Assembly: GCF_030009775.1 (NCBI RefSeq)
Contig: NZ_JASCTH010000004.1
Location: 285,660 to 349,659 of the forward strand
From: Actinoplanes sandaracinus
GTDB lineage: Bacteria > Actinomycetota > Actinomycetes > Mycobacteriales > Micromonosporaceae
Direction of reading: 5' to 3'
DNA: 64,000 bases
Made by a program: the position numbers and the translations under genes. This document shows, in pieces, positions 1 through 12,559 of this stretch (position 1 is its first letter; the number at the start of each line of letters is the position of its first letter). The notes beneath the pieces were generated by a model that did no database searches, was not told where the DNA came from, and worked only from the letters and a program-made list of their open reading frames with translations.

Positions 1-2069
1 TTGACGATCGCCGACAGCTGACCCTTGCGGATCTCGTAGTTGACGTACCGGTACCCCGGGGGCAGCGTCTCGTTGAAGATGACCCGGCCCAGGGTGGTCT
101 CGACCAGAACCTGGTCGCCCTCCACCCAGTCCTCGGGCGCGACCCACGGCTCGCCCTTGGCGCCGTTGTCGACCCCGACGACCTCACGCAGCCGGATCTT
201 GACCGGTGCCTGGAGGTGCAGTTCGCCGTTGTCGAACGCCATCCGCGCCTCGGCGTCGGAGCTGAACACCCGACCCTCGCCCTTGGCACCGGGCGTCATG
301 TGGGTCAGGTAGTACAGACCGATGACCATGTCCTGGGTGGGCATGGTGACCGGCTTGCCGTCGGCCGGCTTGAGGATGTTGTTCGACGACAGCATCAGGA
401 TCCGGGCCTCGGCCTGCGCCTCGGCCGACAGCGGCACGTGCACCGCCATCTGGTCACCGTCGAAGTCGGCGTTGAACGCCGTACAGACGAGCGGGTGGAT
501 CTGGATCGCCTTGCCCTCGACCAGCTGCGGCTCGAAGGCCTGGATGCCGAGGCGGTGCAGGGTCGGCGCACGGTTCAGCAGAACCGGGTGCTCGCTGATG
601 ACCTCTTCGAGGACGTCCCACACGACCGGGCGCTGCCGCTCGACCATCCGCTTGGCGGACTTGATGTTCTGCGCGTGGTTCAGGTCGACCAGGCGCTTCA
701 TCACGAACGGCTTGAACAGCTCCAGCGCCATCTGCTTCGGCAGGCCGCACTGGTGCAGCTTGAGCCGGGGGCCGACGACGATGACGGAACGACCGGAGTA
801 GTCGACCCGCTTGCCGAGCAGGTTCTGACGGAACCGGCCCTGCTTGCCCTTGAGCATGTCGGAGAGCGACTTCAGCGGGCGGTTACCCGGGCCGGTGACC
901 GGCCGGCCACGACGGCCGTTGTCGAACAGCGCGTCGACGGCCTCCTGGAGCATCCGCTTCTCGTTGTTCACGATGATCTCGGGCGCGCCCAGGTCGATCA
1001 GTCGCTTGAGGCGGTTGTTCCGGTTGATGACCCGGCGGTACAGGTCGTTCAGGTCGGAGGTCGCGAAGCGGCCACCGTCGAGCTGCACCATCGGGCGCAG
1101 GTCCGGCGGGATGACCGGCACGCAGTCCAGGACCATGCCGAGCGGGGAGTTGCGGGTGTTCAGGAACGCCGCGACGACCTTGAGCCGCTTGAGCGCCCGG
1201 ATCTTCCGCTGGCCCTTGCCGGAACGGATGATCTCCCGAAGGTTCTCCGCCTCGGCGTCCAGGTCCATGTTCTGGAGCAGAGCCTTGATGGCCTCGGCGC
1301 CCATGCCACCGGTGAAGTACTCACCGAAGCGGTCCCGCAGCTCGCGGTAGAGCAGCTCGTCGGTGACCAGCTGCTTCGAGTCGAGCTTGCGGAAGGTGTC
1401 GAGCACCTCGTCGAGGCGGTCGATCTCGCGCTGCGCCTTGTCCCGGATCTGGCGCATCTCGCGCTCGCCGGCTTCCTTGACCTTGCGGCGCACGTCGGCC
1501 TTGGCACCCTCGGCTTCAAGCTCCGCGAGGTCCTGCTCCAGCTTGGCGGCCCGCTTCTCGATCTCGGAGTCGCGGCTGTTCTCGGACTGGCGCTTCTCGG
1601 CGAAGATCTCGTTCTCGATCGTGGACATGTCACGGTGACGCGACTCGGCGTCAACGCTCGTGATCACGTACGAGGCGAAGTAGATGATCTTCTCGAGGTC
1701 CTTGGGAGCAAGGTCCAGCAGGTAGCCGAGCCGGCTCGGGACACCCTTGAAGTACCAGATGTGGGTCACCGACGCGGCCAGCTCGATGTGACCCATGCGC
1801 TCACGGCGGACCTTGGATCGGGTCACCTCGACGCCGCAGCGCTCACAGATGATGCCCTTGAACCGGACCCGCTTGTACTTGCCGCAGTAGCACTCCCAGT
1901 CCCGCTGAGGGCCGAAGATCTTCTCGCAGAAGAGTCCGTCCTTCTCGGGCTTGAGGGTGCGGTAGTTGATCGTCTCGGGCTTCTTGACCTCGCCGTGCGA
2001 CCACTGCCGGATGTCGTCAGCGGTAGCAAGGCCGATGCGCAACTCGTCGAAGAAGTTGACGTCGAGCAC
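1..2069 (-). CDS. rpoC: RNA polymerase beta' subunit (partial, N-terminal part)
   Basis: This is the N-terminal ~689 residues of the beta' subunit of RNA polymerase; the rest lies beyond the left edge. I chose the GTG at 2069-2067 ([13 protein letters not shown]), preceded by a GAGGGA ribosome site. The zinc-finger cysteines (CYCGKY, then CERCGVEV) fall near residues 60-80. The catalytic Mg-binding motif [12 protein letters not shown] lies near residue 535. The gene follows rpoB by about 100 bases on the same strand and is presumably co-transcribed with it. The reading frame is intact to the edge. Confidence 0.97.
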   Translation of the reverse strand, partial: MLDVNFFDELRIGLATADDIRQWSHGEVKKPETINYRTLKPEKDGLFCEKIFGPQRDWECYCGKYKRVRFKGIICERCGVEVTRSKVRRERMGHIELAASVTHIWYFKGVPSRLGYLLDLAPKDLEKIIYFASYVITSVDAESRHRDMSTIENEIFAEKRQSENSRDSEIEKRAAKLEQDLAELEAEGAKADVRRKVKEAGEREMRQIRDKAQREIDRLDEVLDTFRKLDSKQLVTDELLYRELRDRFGEYFTGGMGAEAIKALLQNMDLDAEAENLREIIRSGKGQRKIRALKRLKVVAAFLNTRNSPLGMVLDCVPVIPPDLRPMVQLDGGRFATSDLNDLYRRVINRNNRLKRLIDLGAPEIIVNNEKRMLQEAVDALFDNGRRGRPVTGPGNRPLKSLSDMLKGKQGRFRQNLLGKRVDYSGRSVIVVGPRLKLHQCGLPKQMALELFKPFVMKRLVDLNHAQNIKSAKRMVERQRPVVWDVLEEVISEHPVLLNRAPTLHRLGIQAFEPQLVEGKAIQIHPLVCTAFNADFDGDQMAVHVPLSAEAQAEARILMLSSNNILKPADGKPVTMPTQDMVIGLYYLTHMTPGAKGEGRVFSSDAEARMAFDNGELHLQAPVKIRLREVVGVDNGAKGEPWVAPEDWVEGDQVLVETTLGRVIFNETLPPGYRYVNYEIRKGQLSAIV

Positions 2070-2171
2070 TTGGACTATCCCTCGTGTTTCGTTGCTCGGG
2101 TGAATTCAAGGCCGGCGGGGGCGTCCCGGCCGGTCCCGACTCACATCAGGACCGGCCGGGGACGCTCTCCG

Positions 2172-5612
<3,441 letters not shown>

Positions 5613-6154
5613 GATGCGTCCTTCCGAGGACCGGTGCTGCTATGCGGCTGAGTTGCTGATGCAACTGGTCTGCGTGCACTCCAATGAGCCCCCGGGAATT
5701 TATCCACATGGATATCCCGACAGGCATCTAGACAGAAGGCAGCGCAAACTAGCAGTGTAGCCGCTCGGCTAACCGCTGTCCAGCCCACACCGGAGGTTGC
5801 CTGCGGAACGTATCCCCGCCGCCGCTGACCTGCGAATCCGCGGGTCTGCGTCGTGCCGGGGCCGCTCAGAAACGCGGCGACTATTCCTCTGGTGCCGGTC
5901 CGATGGGTATCGGCGGTAGTCCCCGTTACCCATAGGGCGGCTGTCGCAAGCGCGGAAACTTGCTGATGTCAGCGTGCCTGTCCGCCGACACACAGTCAAG
6001 GGCTGTGCCGCGGGTCGGACAGTCGCGGTCATCCACCCGGCGCACCAAACGGCCCTTTGATGACGTTTGGTGAGCTATATCCACCTTTGCCGTGTGCAGC
6101 GCATGCCCCTCGAACGGGCATCTCTGAGCTGGGCGGACCGCCACCCGGAAACGG
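5613..6154 (-). other. rplL-rpoB intergenic region, probable rpoB promoter and leader
   Basis: About 540 bases have no credible gene on either strand. The short frames here have atypical composition. The stretch separates the rplL terminator from rpoB, so rpoBC is probably transcribed from a promoter of its own, giving a leader of roughly 130-150 bases if the site at 5754-5782 is used. A second weaker -35-like TTGACT lies near 5996 on the minus strand. I saw no clear riboswitch. Confidence 0.6.
5754..5782 (-). promoter_or_regulatory. candidate rpoBC promoter
   Basis: Read on the minus strand, TGGACA (5782-5777) is followed after 17 bases by TACACT (5759-5754). This is a good fit to the housekeeping sigma-70 class consensus at optimal spacing. 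It lies about 140 bases upstream of the rpoB start and downstream of the rplL terminator. It is inferred from sequence only. Confidence 0.45.
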
Positions 6155-6188
6155 CGATGGCGGAGACCCGAACGGATCTCCGCCATCG
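6155..6188 (-). terminator. rplL terminator hairpin
   Basis: A perfect 12-bp stem (CGATGGCGGAGA pairing with TCTCCGCCATCG) with a 10-base loop starts 27 bases after the rplL stop. There is no long U tract, as is common in high-GC actinomycetes. It should end or attenuate rplJL transcription before the separate rpoB leader. Confidence 0.65.
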
Positions 6189-6214
6189 ACGGATGGAGCT
6201 GGTGGAGCGTCAGA

Positions 6215-6595
6215 TCACTTGAGGGAGACCTTGGCGCCTTCGCCCTCGAGCTTGGCCTTGGCGGCCTCGGCCTTCTCCTTGTTGACACCCTCGAGGATCG
6301 CCTTCGGGGCGCTCTCGACGGCGTCCTTGGCCTCCTTGAGGCCCAGGCCGGTCAGCTCACGCACGACCTTGATGACCTGGATCTTCTTGCCACCGTCGCC
6401 CTCGAGGACAACGTCGAAGGAGTCCTTCTCGGGCTCGGCCTCGGTGGCGGCCGGGCCGGCCGGGCCGGCCATCGCGACGGGGGCGGCGGCCTTGACGTCG
6501 AAGACGTCCTCGAACTGCTTCACGAACTCGGAGAGCTCGATCAGGGTCATTTCCTTGAACGCGTCGAGCAGGTCTTCGGTGCTGAGCTTCGCCAT
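6215..6595 (-). CDS. rplL: Ribosomal protein bL12 (L7/L12)
   Basis: This is the stalk protein of the 50S subunit that recruits translational GTPases; it binds L10 as dimers. It has 126 residues: an N-terminal dimerisation helix pair ([16 protein letters not shown]), an Ala/Gly/Pro hinge around residues 37-55, and the globular C-terminal domain with [12 protein letters not shown]. The start at 6595 is preferred over an ATG three codons upstream because AAAGG lies 9 bases ahead of it. It lies 52 bases after rplJ in the usual rplJ-rplL pair. Confidence 0.97.
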   Translation of the reverse strand: MAKLSTEDLLDAFKEMTLIELSEFVKQFEDVFDVKAAAPVAMAGPAGPAATEAEPEKDSFDVVLEGDGGKKIQVIKVVRELTGLGLKEAKDAVESAPKAILEGVNKEKAEAAKAKLEGEGAKVSLK

Positions 6596-6647
6596 GTGAG
6601 GCAACCTTTCCTAAGTTCTTTTGACGTTTAACGGTTCACGCGTGGCC

Positions 6648-7193
6648 TCAGGCCTCCGCGGAACCGGCCGTTTCACGCTCTGCCCGAAGGGCATCCACCG
6701 TGCGCACCACCTTGGTGAGCGGCGCCTGGAAGGTGGCAGCGGCCTTGCTGAGGTTGGCCTTCATGGCGCCGGCCAGCTTGGCCAGCAGAACCTCACGGGA
6801 CTCAAGGTCAGCAAGCTTGTTGACCTCGTCGGCCGTGATGGCCTTGCCCTCGAAGACACCGCCCTTGATGACGAGAACGGGGTGGGCCTTGGCGAAGGCA
6901 CGAAGGCCCTTGGCCGCCTCGACCACGTCACCGTTCACGAAGGCGAGCGCGGTAGGACCGGTGAACAGCGCGTCGAGACCCTCGATACCCGCGTCGTTCG
7001 CAGCACGCTTCGCGAGCGTGTTCTTGGCGACGGCGTACTTGTTCTCGCCGCCCAGCGACCGCCGGAGCTCAGTGAGCTCCTTAACGGTGAGGCCGCGGTA
7101 TTCGGTCAACACGGTGGCCGCCGAAGCACGGAAGTGGTCCGTGAGTTCGGCAACAGCCGAAGCCTTGTCGGCCCGGACCGGCTTGTCCGCCAT
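6648..7193 (-). CDS. rplJ: Ribosomal protein uL10
   Basis: L10 anchors the L7/L12 dimers to the ribosome and contacts 23S rRNA next to L11. It has 181 residues. The N-terminal region [18 protein letters not shown] is characteristic, and the C-terminal helix that carries L12 dimers is present. The start has a strong GGAGGG site. Its leader (7194-7484) carries a hairpin with U-rich tail consistent with L10-mediated attenuation. Its usual rRNA neighbour L11 (rplK) is not encoded in this locus. Confidence 0.97.
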   Translation of the reverse strand: MADKPVRADKASAVAELTDHFRASAATVLTEYRGLTVKELTELRRSLGGENKYAVAKNTLAKRAANDAGIEGLDALFTGPTALAFVNGDVVEAAKGLRAFAKAHPVLVIKGGVFEGKAITADEVNKLADLESREVLLAKLAGAMKANLSKAAATFQAPLTKVVRTVDALRAERETAGSAEA

Positions 7194-7239
7194 GTCCCTC
7201 CTCTCTCAGTGCTGTGCCACTGGTCGAGAGGGTCCGCAC

Positions 7240-7274
7240 AAAAGCAAAACGCCCCGGCGCAGGGGCACGGGGCG
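7240..7274 (-). terminator. rplJ leader attenuator (L10-leader-like)
   Basis: On the minus strand, CGCCCCG pairs with CGGGGCG (7-bp stem, 11-base loop) and is followed directly by TTTTGCTTTT. This is the clearest intrinsic terminator shape in the window. It lies about 50 bases upstream of the rplJ start, inside a ~290-base leader without genes (7194-7484). Known L10 leaders regulate rplJL by L10 binding and attenuation. The placement fits that, but I cannot confirm the L10-binding fold. Confidence 0.6.
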
Positions 7275-7484
7275 GATTCGGACACACGCGCAAACGCGGC
7301 CGACGATCACGAACCGTTCTCCCCTACACGGGTCGCCCGCTCCCAGCGGGACCTTCGGCCGCGACGTCCGTCATGACGACGATCGTTGCGGCGACCAGCG
7401 GTCTATGGGTGGAACTTCGATTCTGAAGCGTACGCGGACGAGCCGCCGAAACCAAATCGGCCCTCCCGTCCCCTGGTGGGAAGG

Positions 7485-8184
7485 TCAGGACCGCCCCCGG
7501 CGAAGACGCGCGTACAGGGCGAGGACCGCGGCGCACCAGAGCACGGTCCAGCCGGTGAGCAGCGCCAGAGTGCCCGCGGCCGGGACGGCGCCCTCACCCA
7601 GTGCCCGTGCGGTGGACATCACCGGAGGCGCCAGCCACGGGGCGATCGAGTCGCGCAAGCCGAGCACGATGGTCAGGATCGAACCGCTCACCAGGACCGT
7701 GACACCCGGCAGCACCCGGCGCGTGACGGCCCGGCCGGCCAGCGCGCCCAGCGCCACCGCGGCGACGACCGCCAAGCCGTGCGCCACGACCCCGAGCAGC
7801 ACGCCGGTTCCGAGGCCGGGTTCGGCGGAACCCGGCTCCGGCGGGCGGATGCCACCGAACGGCCACGGCGCCAGCATCGCCAGCACGCAGACCCCGGCCG
7901 CCAGGATGAGGGCGGCCAGCAGGCCGGCGGCGCCCTCCCGGACCGGGCCGACGGCCAGGCGGGCCAGCCGGCGTTGCGCGTCCGGCTCGGTGTCCAGCAG
8001 CGACTTGGTGAGCCACGCCAGGACCGGGAAGAGACAGACCGCGGAGTAGCCGTACGCGGCCGCCGCGGGGGGAGGCGCCGCCGCCGTAGAGGACGGAGAG
8101 GACCGCCAGGACGGTGATCAGGGGCGCCAGTGCCCGGCCGCCGCGCAGGAAACCGGCCAGTCGCATCCTGGTGAGCGCGATCAT
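7485..8184 (-). pseudogene. ABC exporter permease, frameshifted
   Basis: This is the membrane component of a small two-gene ABC exporter. The first ~37 residues (MIALTRMRLAGFLRGG onward) are in one frame. The rest, from AAAAYGYSAVCLFPVLAWL to the end at ARLRRGRS, is in another, with about six hydrophobic segments. The break is at a run of six C on the minus strand (8066-8071). Removing one C joins both halves into one ~230-residue protein. ATGA overlap with the ATPase gene confirms they form a unit. It may be a real null mutation, a slippage site or a sequencing error. Confidence 0.7.
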
Positions 8185-8981
8185 CGGTCCTGCCCCTCAC
8201 CGAGGTCGTTCGCCCGTACCCGCGCGGGGTCTCTCTCCCGGACGCCGAGGACACGGTGACCGGAGGCACGCAGCCGGTCCATCGTCTCGGCGGCCTCGTG
8301 CCGTCGCACCGCGACCTCGACCACCACGTCGTCCGCGTCCGATCGGCCCGGCGGCGTGAGCGGGAGGTGCGCGGAGGAATCCGCCGTGGGGTGGAGAGTG
8401 TGGCCGGTGACTGTCCAGTGGACCGCGCCGGGAAGGCTGGCGATCTCGCCCCGGTGGTCGCTGACCAGGACCGCTCCCCCGGCCGCGGTGACCTCGGCGA
8501 CAAGCTGCGGGATCAGTTCGCGGGAGGGGGCGTCGAGGCCCTCCCACGGCTCGTCGAGGACCAGGAGGCCGGGCGGGGTGAGGAGCGCCTGGGCCAGGCC
8601 GACCTTCTGCGCGGTGCCCTTGGACAGGTCGGGCAGCGGGGTGCCGGCATGGGCGGTCAGGCCGAGACGGTCGATCCACGGGTCCGCGGCGGCGGCCGGC
8701 AGGCCACGGATCGCGGCCATCGAGCGCAGGTAGTCGAGCGTGGTGAACGGCTGAGCGGCGGGGAAACGCTCGGGAACCCAGCCGACCGTCGCGGGGCGGT
8801 CGTGGATGGCGCCGCGGACCGGACGGAGCACGCCGGCGGCCAACTGGAGCAGCGTGGACTTGCCCGCGCCGTTACGGCCGAGAACCACGATCGTCTGGCC
8901 GGGTCGGACGGTCGCGTCCACCTCGCGCAGAGTCCACGGGGCGCGGCGGGCGTACCGGAACCAGACCTTGTCGAAACGCAC
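8181..8981 (-). CDS. ABC transporter ATP-binding protein
   Basis: This is a 266-residue nucleotide-binding subunit. It has Walker A GRNGAGKST, a diverged signature LSKGTAQKVGLAQAL, Walker B LLVLDEP, and an H-loop in SDHRG. The C-terminal extension of ~60 residues ends in an Arg/Asp-rich segment. I chose the GTG at 8981 (VRFDKVWFRYARR). It is first in a two-gene unit with the frameshifted permease at 7485-8184. The unit is inserted between rplA and rplJ, where many bacteria have no intervening gene. The substrate is unknown; single-domain pairs like this are usually exporters. Confidence 0.9.
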   Translation of the reverse strand: MRFDKVWFRYARRAPWTLREVDATVRPGQTIVVLGRNGAGKSTLLQLAAGVLRPVRGAIHDRPATVGWVPERFPAAQPFTTLDYLRSMAAIRGLPAAAADPWIDRLGLTAHAGTPLPDLSKGTAQKVGLAQALLTPPGLLVLDEPWEGLDAPSRELIPQLVAEVTAAGGAVLVSDHRGEIASLPGAVHWTVTGHTLHPTADSSAHLPLTPPGRSDADDVVVEVAVRRHEAAETMDRLRASGHRVLGVRERDPARVRANDLGEGQDR

Positions 8982-9030
8982 GGCCGGAAGCCTCCCACAG
9001 ACGGCGCCCACGACGCACGCGCGGAGAAAG

Positions 9031-9064
9031 CGAAAACCCCCGGGAAGTCTCCCCGGGGGTTTCG
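9031..9064 (-). terminator. terminator after rplA
   Basis: The inverted repeat AAACCCCCGGG / CCCGGGGGTTT has a 7-base loop (11-bp stem). It sits 13 bases past the rplA stop. The flanking A and T runs make it usable on both strands. It separates the secE-nusG-rplA unit from the ABC genes. Confidence 0.8.
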
Positions 9065-9076
9065 TCGAGCTGTGGA

Positions 9077-9793
9077 TCAGGCGTTGGCTTCGCCGCGCAG
9101 GTTCTTCTGCACGTTCGGGTCGACCTGGACGCCCGGGCCCATCGTGGTGGCGACGGTGACCTTCTTCAGGTACTTGCCCTTGGCGGCGGACGGCTTGGCC
9201 CGGAGGACCTCGTCGAGCACCGCGGCGTAGTTGTCGATCAGCTGCTCCGCCGAGAAGGACGCCTTGCCGATGATCAGGTGCAGGTTGGAGTGCTTGTCCA
9301 CCCGGAAGGTGATCTTGCCGCCCTTGATCTCGTTGACGGCCTTGGTCACGTCCATGGTGACGGTGCCGGTCTTCGGGTTCGGCATGAGGCCACGCGGGCC
9401 GAGGATCCGGGCGATCCGGCCGATCTTGGCCATCTGGTCCGGCGTCGCGATCGCGGCGTCGAAGTCCAGCCAACCACCCTGGATCCGGGCGACGAGCTCG
9501 TCGGTGCCGACCTCGTCGGCGCCGGCCGCGACGGCCTCTTCGGCCTTGGCGCCCTGGGCGAAGACGATGACGCGGGCGGTCTTACCGGTGCCGTGCGGCA
9601 GGTTGACCACGCCGCGGACCATCTGGTCGGCCTTACGCGGGTCCACACCGAGGCGCATGGCGACCTCGACGGTGGCGTCGAACTTGACCGGGCTGGTCTC
9701 CTTCGCGAGGGCGATCGCGTCCTTCGGCTCGTAGAGCTTGTTGGCGTCGATCTTCTCGGCGGCGGCCCGGTAGGACTTGCTGCGCTGTGCCAT
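9077..9793 (-). CDS. rplA: Ribosomal protein uL1
   Basis: L1 forms the mobile L1 stalk at the tRNA exit site and in many bacteria represses its own operon. It has 238 residues and normal length, with N-terminal [32 protein letters not shown] and the conserved [30 protein letters not shown] precedes the ATG. It follows nusG directly. In nearly all actinobacteria it follows rplK and is translated from the rplKA message, so its expression control may differ here. Confidence 0.98.
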   Translation of the reverse strand: MAQRSKSYRAAAEKIDANKLYEPKDAIALAKETSPVKFDATVEVAMRLGVDPRKADQMVRGVVNLPHGTGKTARVIVFAQGAKAEEAVAAGADEVGTDELVARIQGGWLDFDAAIATPDQMAKIGRIARILGPRGLMPNPKTGTVTMDVTKAVNEIKGGKITFRVDKHSNLHLIIGKASFSAEQLIDNYAAVLDEVLRAKPSAAKGKYLKKVTVATTMGPGVQVDPNVQKNLRGEANA

Positions 9794-9871
9794 TACTCAG
9801 TAACTCCTGTGGTTGTTGGCGGAGCCGCACGATGGCGGCCCCTCCCACTGATATCGCCGGGGCTCCGGCGA
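9794..9871 (-). other. nusG-rplA junction with no rplK gene
   Basis: Only 78 bases separate the nusG stop from the rplA start. An 8-bp hairpin (ATCGCCGG / CCGGCGAT, 9853-9872) abuts and partly overlaps the nusG stop codon, followed by GTGGGAGGGGCCGCC and then the rplA ribosome site. The ~430-base L11 gene expected here is missing, and none of the conserved L11 sequence is seen in any frame. The sequence does not show whether the gene has moved or been lost. Confidence 0.85.
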
Positions 9872-10585
9872 TCAGATCTTGGTGACCTGGTTGAAGTTCA
9901 GCTCGACCGGGGTCTCCCGGCCGAAGATCGACACCAGGACCTTGAGCTTCTGCTGGTCGGCGTTGATCTCACTGATCGAGGCCGGCAGCGAAGCGAACGC
10001 GCCGTCGGTGACCGTGACCGAGTCGCCGACCTCGAAGTCGAGGACCCTGATCTCGGGCTTCGACTTCTTCTCCTCGGCCTGGACGGCCGGGGCCAGCCAC
10101 TTCAGCACCTCGTCGAGCGAGAGCGGGGCCGGCCGGTCGACCCGGTCGGTGGCGCCGACGAAGCCGGTCACACCGGGCGTGTTGCGCACGCAGGAGTAGG
10201 ACTCCGGGGTCAGGTCCATCCGGACCAGGATGTAACCCGGGAAGACCTTGGCCTGCACCTGGTTGCGCTTGCCGTTCTTGACCTCGACCTCTTCGCGGGT
10301 CGGCACCTCGACCTGGAAGATGAACTCCTCCATGTCGAGGCTGGTGATCCGGGTTTCGAGGTTGGTCTTGACCTTGTTCTCGTAGCCCGCGTAGGAGTGC
10401 ACCACGTACCAGTCGCCGGGGGCGTAGCGCAGCTTCTGCCGCAGCTCCTTGACGGGGTCGTAATCCTCGTCAGCCTCGGGCGCCTGGACCGCGACCGCAG
10501 CGATGGCCGCCTCTACCGACTCGTCGGTCTCCGGCGACGACTGCTCGTCAGCAGACTGCGCGGTCTCGTCGTCGTACTCAGGCAC
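9872..10585 (-). CDS. nusG: Transcription termination/antitermination factor NusG
   Basis: NusG binds RNA polymerase and, through its KOW domain, Rho or ribosomal protein S10. It has 237 residues: an acidic N-terminal extension of ~70 residues (typical of actinobacteria), the NGN domain starting [20 protein letters not shown], and a C-terminal KOW domain ending [14 protein letters not shown]. The start is GTG at 10585. It lies 61 bases after secE in the conserved secE-nusG pair. Confidence 0.97.
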   Translation of the reverse strand: MPEYDDETAQSADEQSSPETDESVEAAIAAVAVQAPEADEDYDPVKELRQKLRYAPGDWYVVHSYAGYENKVKTNLETRITSLDMEEFIFQVEVPTREEVEVKNGKRNQVQAKVFPGYILVRMDLTPESYSCVRNTPGVTGFVGATDRVDRPAPLSLDEVLKWLAPAVQAEEKKSKPEIRVLDFEVGDSVTVTDGAFASLPASISEINADQQKLKVLVSIFGRETPVELNFNQVTKI

Positions 10586-10646
10586 GCTCGCTCACTTCCA
10601 AATAGGTCTCTACGGTGCGGGGTCGCCGGGCGTCGACCTCGTGGGA

Positions 10647-11015
10647 TCAGCCCAGCGCCCAGAGAATCGCCTTACCGAACCCGTAGTCGAGACCGGCCAC
10701 CAGGGACGTCATGATCACCACGAAAACGATCACCACGCCGGTGTAGGTCAGAAGCTCCTTGCGAGTCGGCCAGATGACCTTGCGGAGTTCTGAGACGATC
10801 TCGCGGAAGAAGCCACCCACCCGACCGAGGGGGCCCCTGCCACCGGCCCTCTTGCCTTTCGGGCTCTCCACGTCCGTGGAACGCTCGGCCAACGCGGTCC
10901 CACCGTCGCGGCCCACACGAGCATCGTCGTCCGGAACCTCATCGCCGGCGGCAGCGTCGGCGAAGACCTCGTCGTCGCCCGGGACGTCGTCACCGGGGCG
11001 GTTCTTCTCGGCCAC
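10647..11015 (-). CDS. secE: Preprotein translocase subunit SecE
   Basis: SecE is the essential small subunit of the SecYEG channel. It has 122 residues: a long hydrophilic, acidic N-terminus (residues 1-65), then the conserved amphipathic FFREIVSELRKVIWPTRKEL and a single transmembrane helix TGVVIVFVVIMTSLVAGL near the C-terminus. This single-helix form is normal outside Enterobacteria. The start is GTG at 11015. It is preceded by tRNA-Trp, as in most actinobacteria. Confidence 0.97.
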   Translation of the reverse strand: MAEKNRPGDDVPGDDEVFADAAAGDEVPDDDARVGRDGGTALAERSTDVESPKGKRAGGRGPLGRVGGFFREIVSELRKVIWPTRKELLTYTGVVIVFVVIMTSLVAGLDYGFGKAILWALG

Positions 11016-11122
11016 TTCGCCCTACCTCCGTCGTCGGTGGTTCCTGAAATCCTGTCAGGGCCCGACCGAACGCGGAAGCTGTGCGGACCGCGCACCGGGC
11101 GGGCACGTCGAGGAGGATTGCG

Positions 11123-11195
<73 letters not shown>

Positions 11196-11308
11196 TTGCG
11201 GAACCTGTCGCCTCACGACTCTGAATCTCAAGAGACTCAGCGTCTGAAGGCTCAGTGCCCCACGGCGCACCAGTGTACGGGTACGCCCGGCGTTATCCCA
11301 ACCCGGGC

Positions 11309-11704
11309 TTACCGCTTCCTGACAAGCGCCTGTGCCATGGACAGTACCTTGTCCCCGTTGCATGTCGCAGTCAGGCTCAGACGAGTGTGCCCCTCGCCGG
11401 TGACCTCCTTGATCGTGGCGGACACCACGACCTCGGTCCCCTCGTCGGTGTCGGGCACCGGCACGGGACGGCTGAACCGCACGCCGAACTCGATGACCGC
11501 GTCCGCGGCGCCGGCCCACACGGTCACCGCACGGCCCACCAGCGCCATGGTGAACATGCCGTGGGCGATGACGCCGGGCAGGCCCACGCCGGTGGCGACA
11601 CGGTCGCTCCAGTGGATCGGGTTGAAGTCACCCGAGGCGCCCGCGTAGCGGACCAGGTCGGCCCGGGTCACCCGGAAGGTCTGCGGCTCCAGGATGTCGG
11701 TCAT
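11309..11704 (-). CDS. MaoC-like (R)-hydratase, HadB type
   Basis: This is a hotdog-fold dehydratase/hydratase of 131 residues. It carries the hydratase-2 motif YAGASGDFNPIHWSD, with the catalytic Asp and His, followed by GVIAHGMF. In mycobacteria the orthologous HadB is the catalytic partner of HadA in FAS-II (3R)-hydroxyacyl-ACP dehydration, and the genes lie between rpmG and tRNA-Trp exactly as here. Its start overlaps the HadA-type stop by one base (TGATG). The mycobacterial substrate cannot be assumed in an organism that may lack mycolic acids. Confidence 0.88.
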   Translation of the reverse strand: MTDILEPQTFRVTRADLVRYAGASGDFNPIHWSDRVATGVGLPGVIAHGMFTMALVGRAVTVWAGAADAVIEFGVRFSRPVPVPDTDEGTEVVVSATIKEVTGEGHTRLSLTATCNGDKVLSMAQALVRKR

Positions 11705-12159
11705 CAGTGCCCCTCTCCCCGCTGCACCAGCTTGGACCAGACGGTCACGACCGGCTCACCGGCCTCGGTCGTCACGTCGGTCCGGGTGGTGAGGAAGTCG
11801 TGCCCGCCCCGGCTGGTGATCTCGTCGACCGTGTTCACGCAGACGAGGGCGTCACCGGCGACCACCGGGCGGGTGTAGGCGAACCGCTGGTCGCCGTGCA
11901 CGACCCGGCTGTAGTCGAGGCCGAGCGCGGGGTCGGCGACGATCTGCCGGCTGGCCGACATGGTGATCGCGACGGGGAAGGTGGGCGGAGCCACCACGTC
12001 CGGGTAACCGAGGGCCCGGGCGGCCTCGGGATCGTGGTACTCAGCGTCGGTGGCGCCGATCGCCCGGGCGAACTCCCGGATCTTCTCGCGGCCGACCAGG
12101 TAGGGCTCGGTGGGCGGCCAGCTGCGGCCCACAAAGGATTGGTCCAGAGGCATGTCCAC
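11704..12159 (-). CDS. MaoC-like dehydratase subunit, HadA type (UPF0336)
   Basis: This is a 151-residue hotdog protein that typically pairs with the HadB-type subunit encoded immediately downstream. It has the FAS1-DH-like N-terminal segment (GRSWPPTEPYLVGREKIREF) and PDVVAPPTFPVAIT. It lacks the D-N-H catalytic set of HadB, as is usual for the substrate-holding subunit. The start is either GTG at 12159 or the ATG two codons on. A terminator separates it from rpmG, so the hadAB pair probably has its own promoter in 12160-12230. Confidence 0.85.
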   Translation of the reverse strand: MDMPLDQSFVGRSWPPTEPYLVGREKIREFARAIGATDAEYHDPEAARALGYPDVVAPPTFPVAITMSASRQIVADPALGLDYSRVVHGDQRFAYTRPVVAGDALVCVNTVDEITSRGGHDFLTTRTDVTTEAGEPVVTVWSKLVQRGEGH

Positions 12160-12230
12160 AAACTACCCGCCGACCAGGCCAAAGAAATAGCACTACGACT
12201 GCAGAAATATTATCGGGGGCACAAACAGCA

Positions 12231-12262
12231 CAACGCCGCCCGGATGAATCCGGGCGGCGTTG
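12231..12262 (-). terminator. rpmG terminator
   Basis: A perfect 14-bp stem (CAACGCCGCCCGGA / TCCGGGCGGCGTTG) with a 4-base TGAA/TTCA loop sits 23 bases past the rpmG stop. Confidence 0.85.
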
Positions 12263-12285
12263 GAAAGATCTTTTGAGCAGTACGC

Positions 12286-12453
12286 TCAGCGGGTCTCGCG
12301 GTGCAGGGTGTGCTTCCCGTCGCGCGGGCAGAACTTCTTCAGCTCGACGCGGTCCGGGTCGTTACGCCGGTTCTTCTTCGTGATGTAGTTCCGGTCCTTG
12401 CACTCCGTGCACGCCAGGGTGATCTTCGGACGGACGTCGGTCGCCTTGGCCAC
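12286..12453 (-). CDS. rpmG: Ribosomal protein bL33
   Basis: This is a 55-residue 50S protein starting at GTG 12453 ([15 protein letters not shown]) behind AGGAAGG. The actinobacterial L33 core [15 protein letters not shown] is intact, ending HTLHRETR. Of the four zinc-ligand cysteines, three remain (CTEC and FCP). The fourth is Asp (CPRDGKH), so zinc binding is probably weakened or lost, an intermediate between C+ and C- forms. The gene precedes hadAB, as in other actinobacteria. Confidence 0.95.
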   Translation of the reverse strand: MAKATDVRPKITLACTECKDRNYITKKNRRNDPDRVELKKFCPRDGKHTLHRETR

Positions 12454-12559
12454 GGCGGGGTGCCTTCCTGCTAACGGATTTCTTACTGACGACGAACCAG
12501 CGTAGACGCACGGTCAGCCGCTTCGCAAAGTGGGGCCCCGGGTGGGGTCCACAGGAAAG

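Noticed and set aside
9000..10640. rplK hidden in another frame or as a fusion
   Set aside because: No frame on either strand contains L11 blocks (for example the Pro-rich N-terminus or the thiostrepton-binding C-terminal part).
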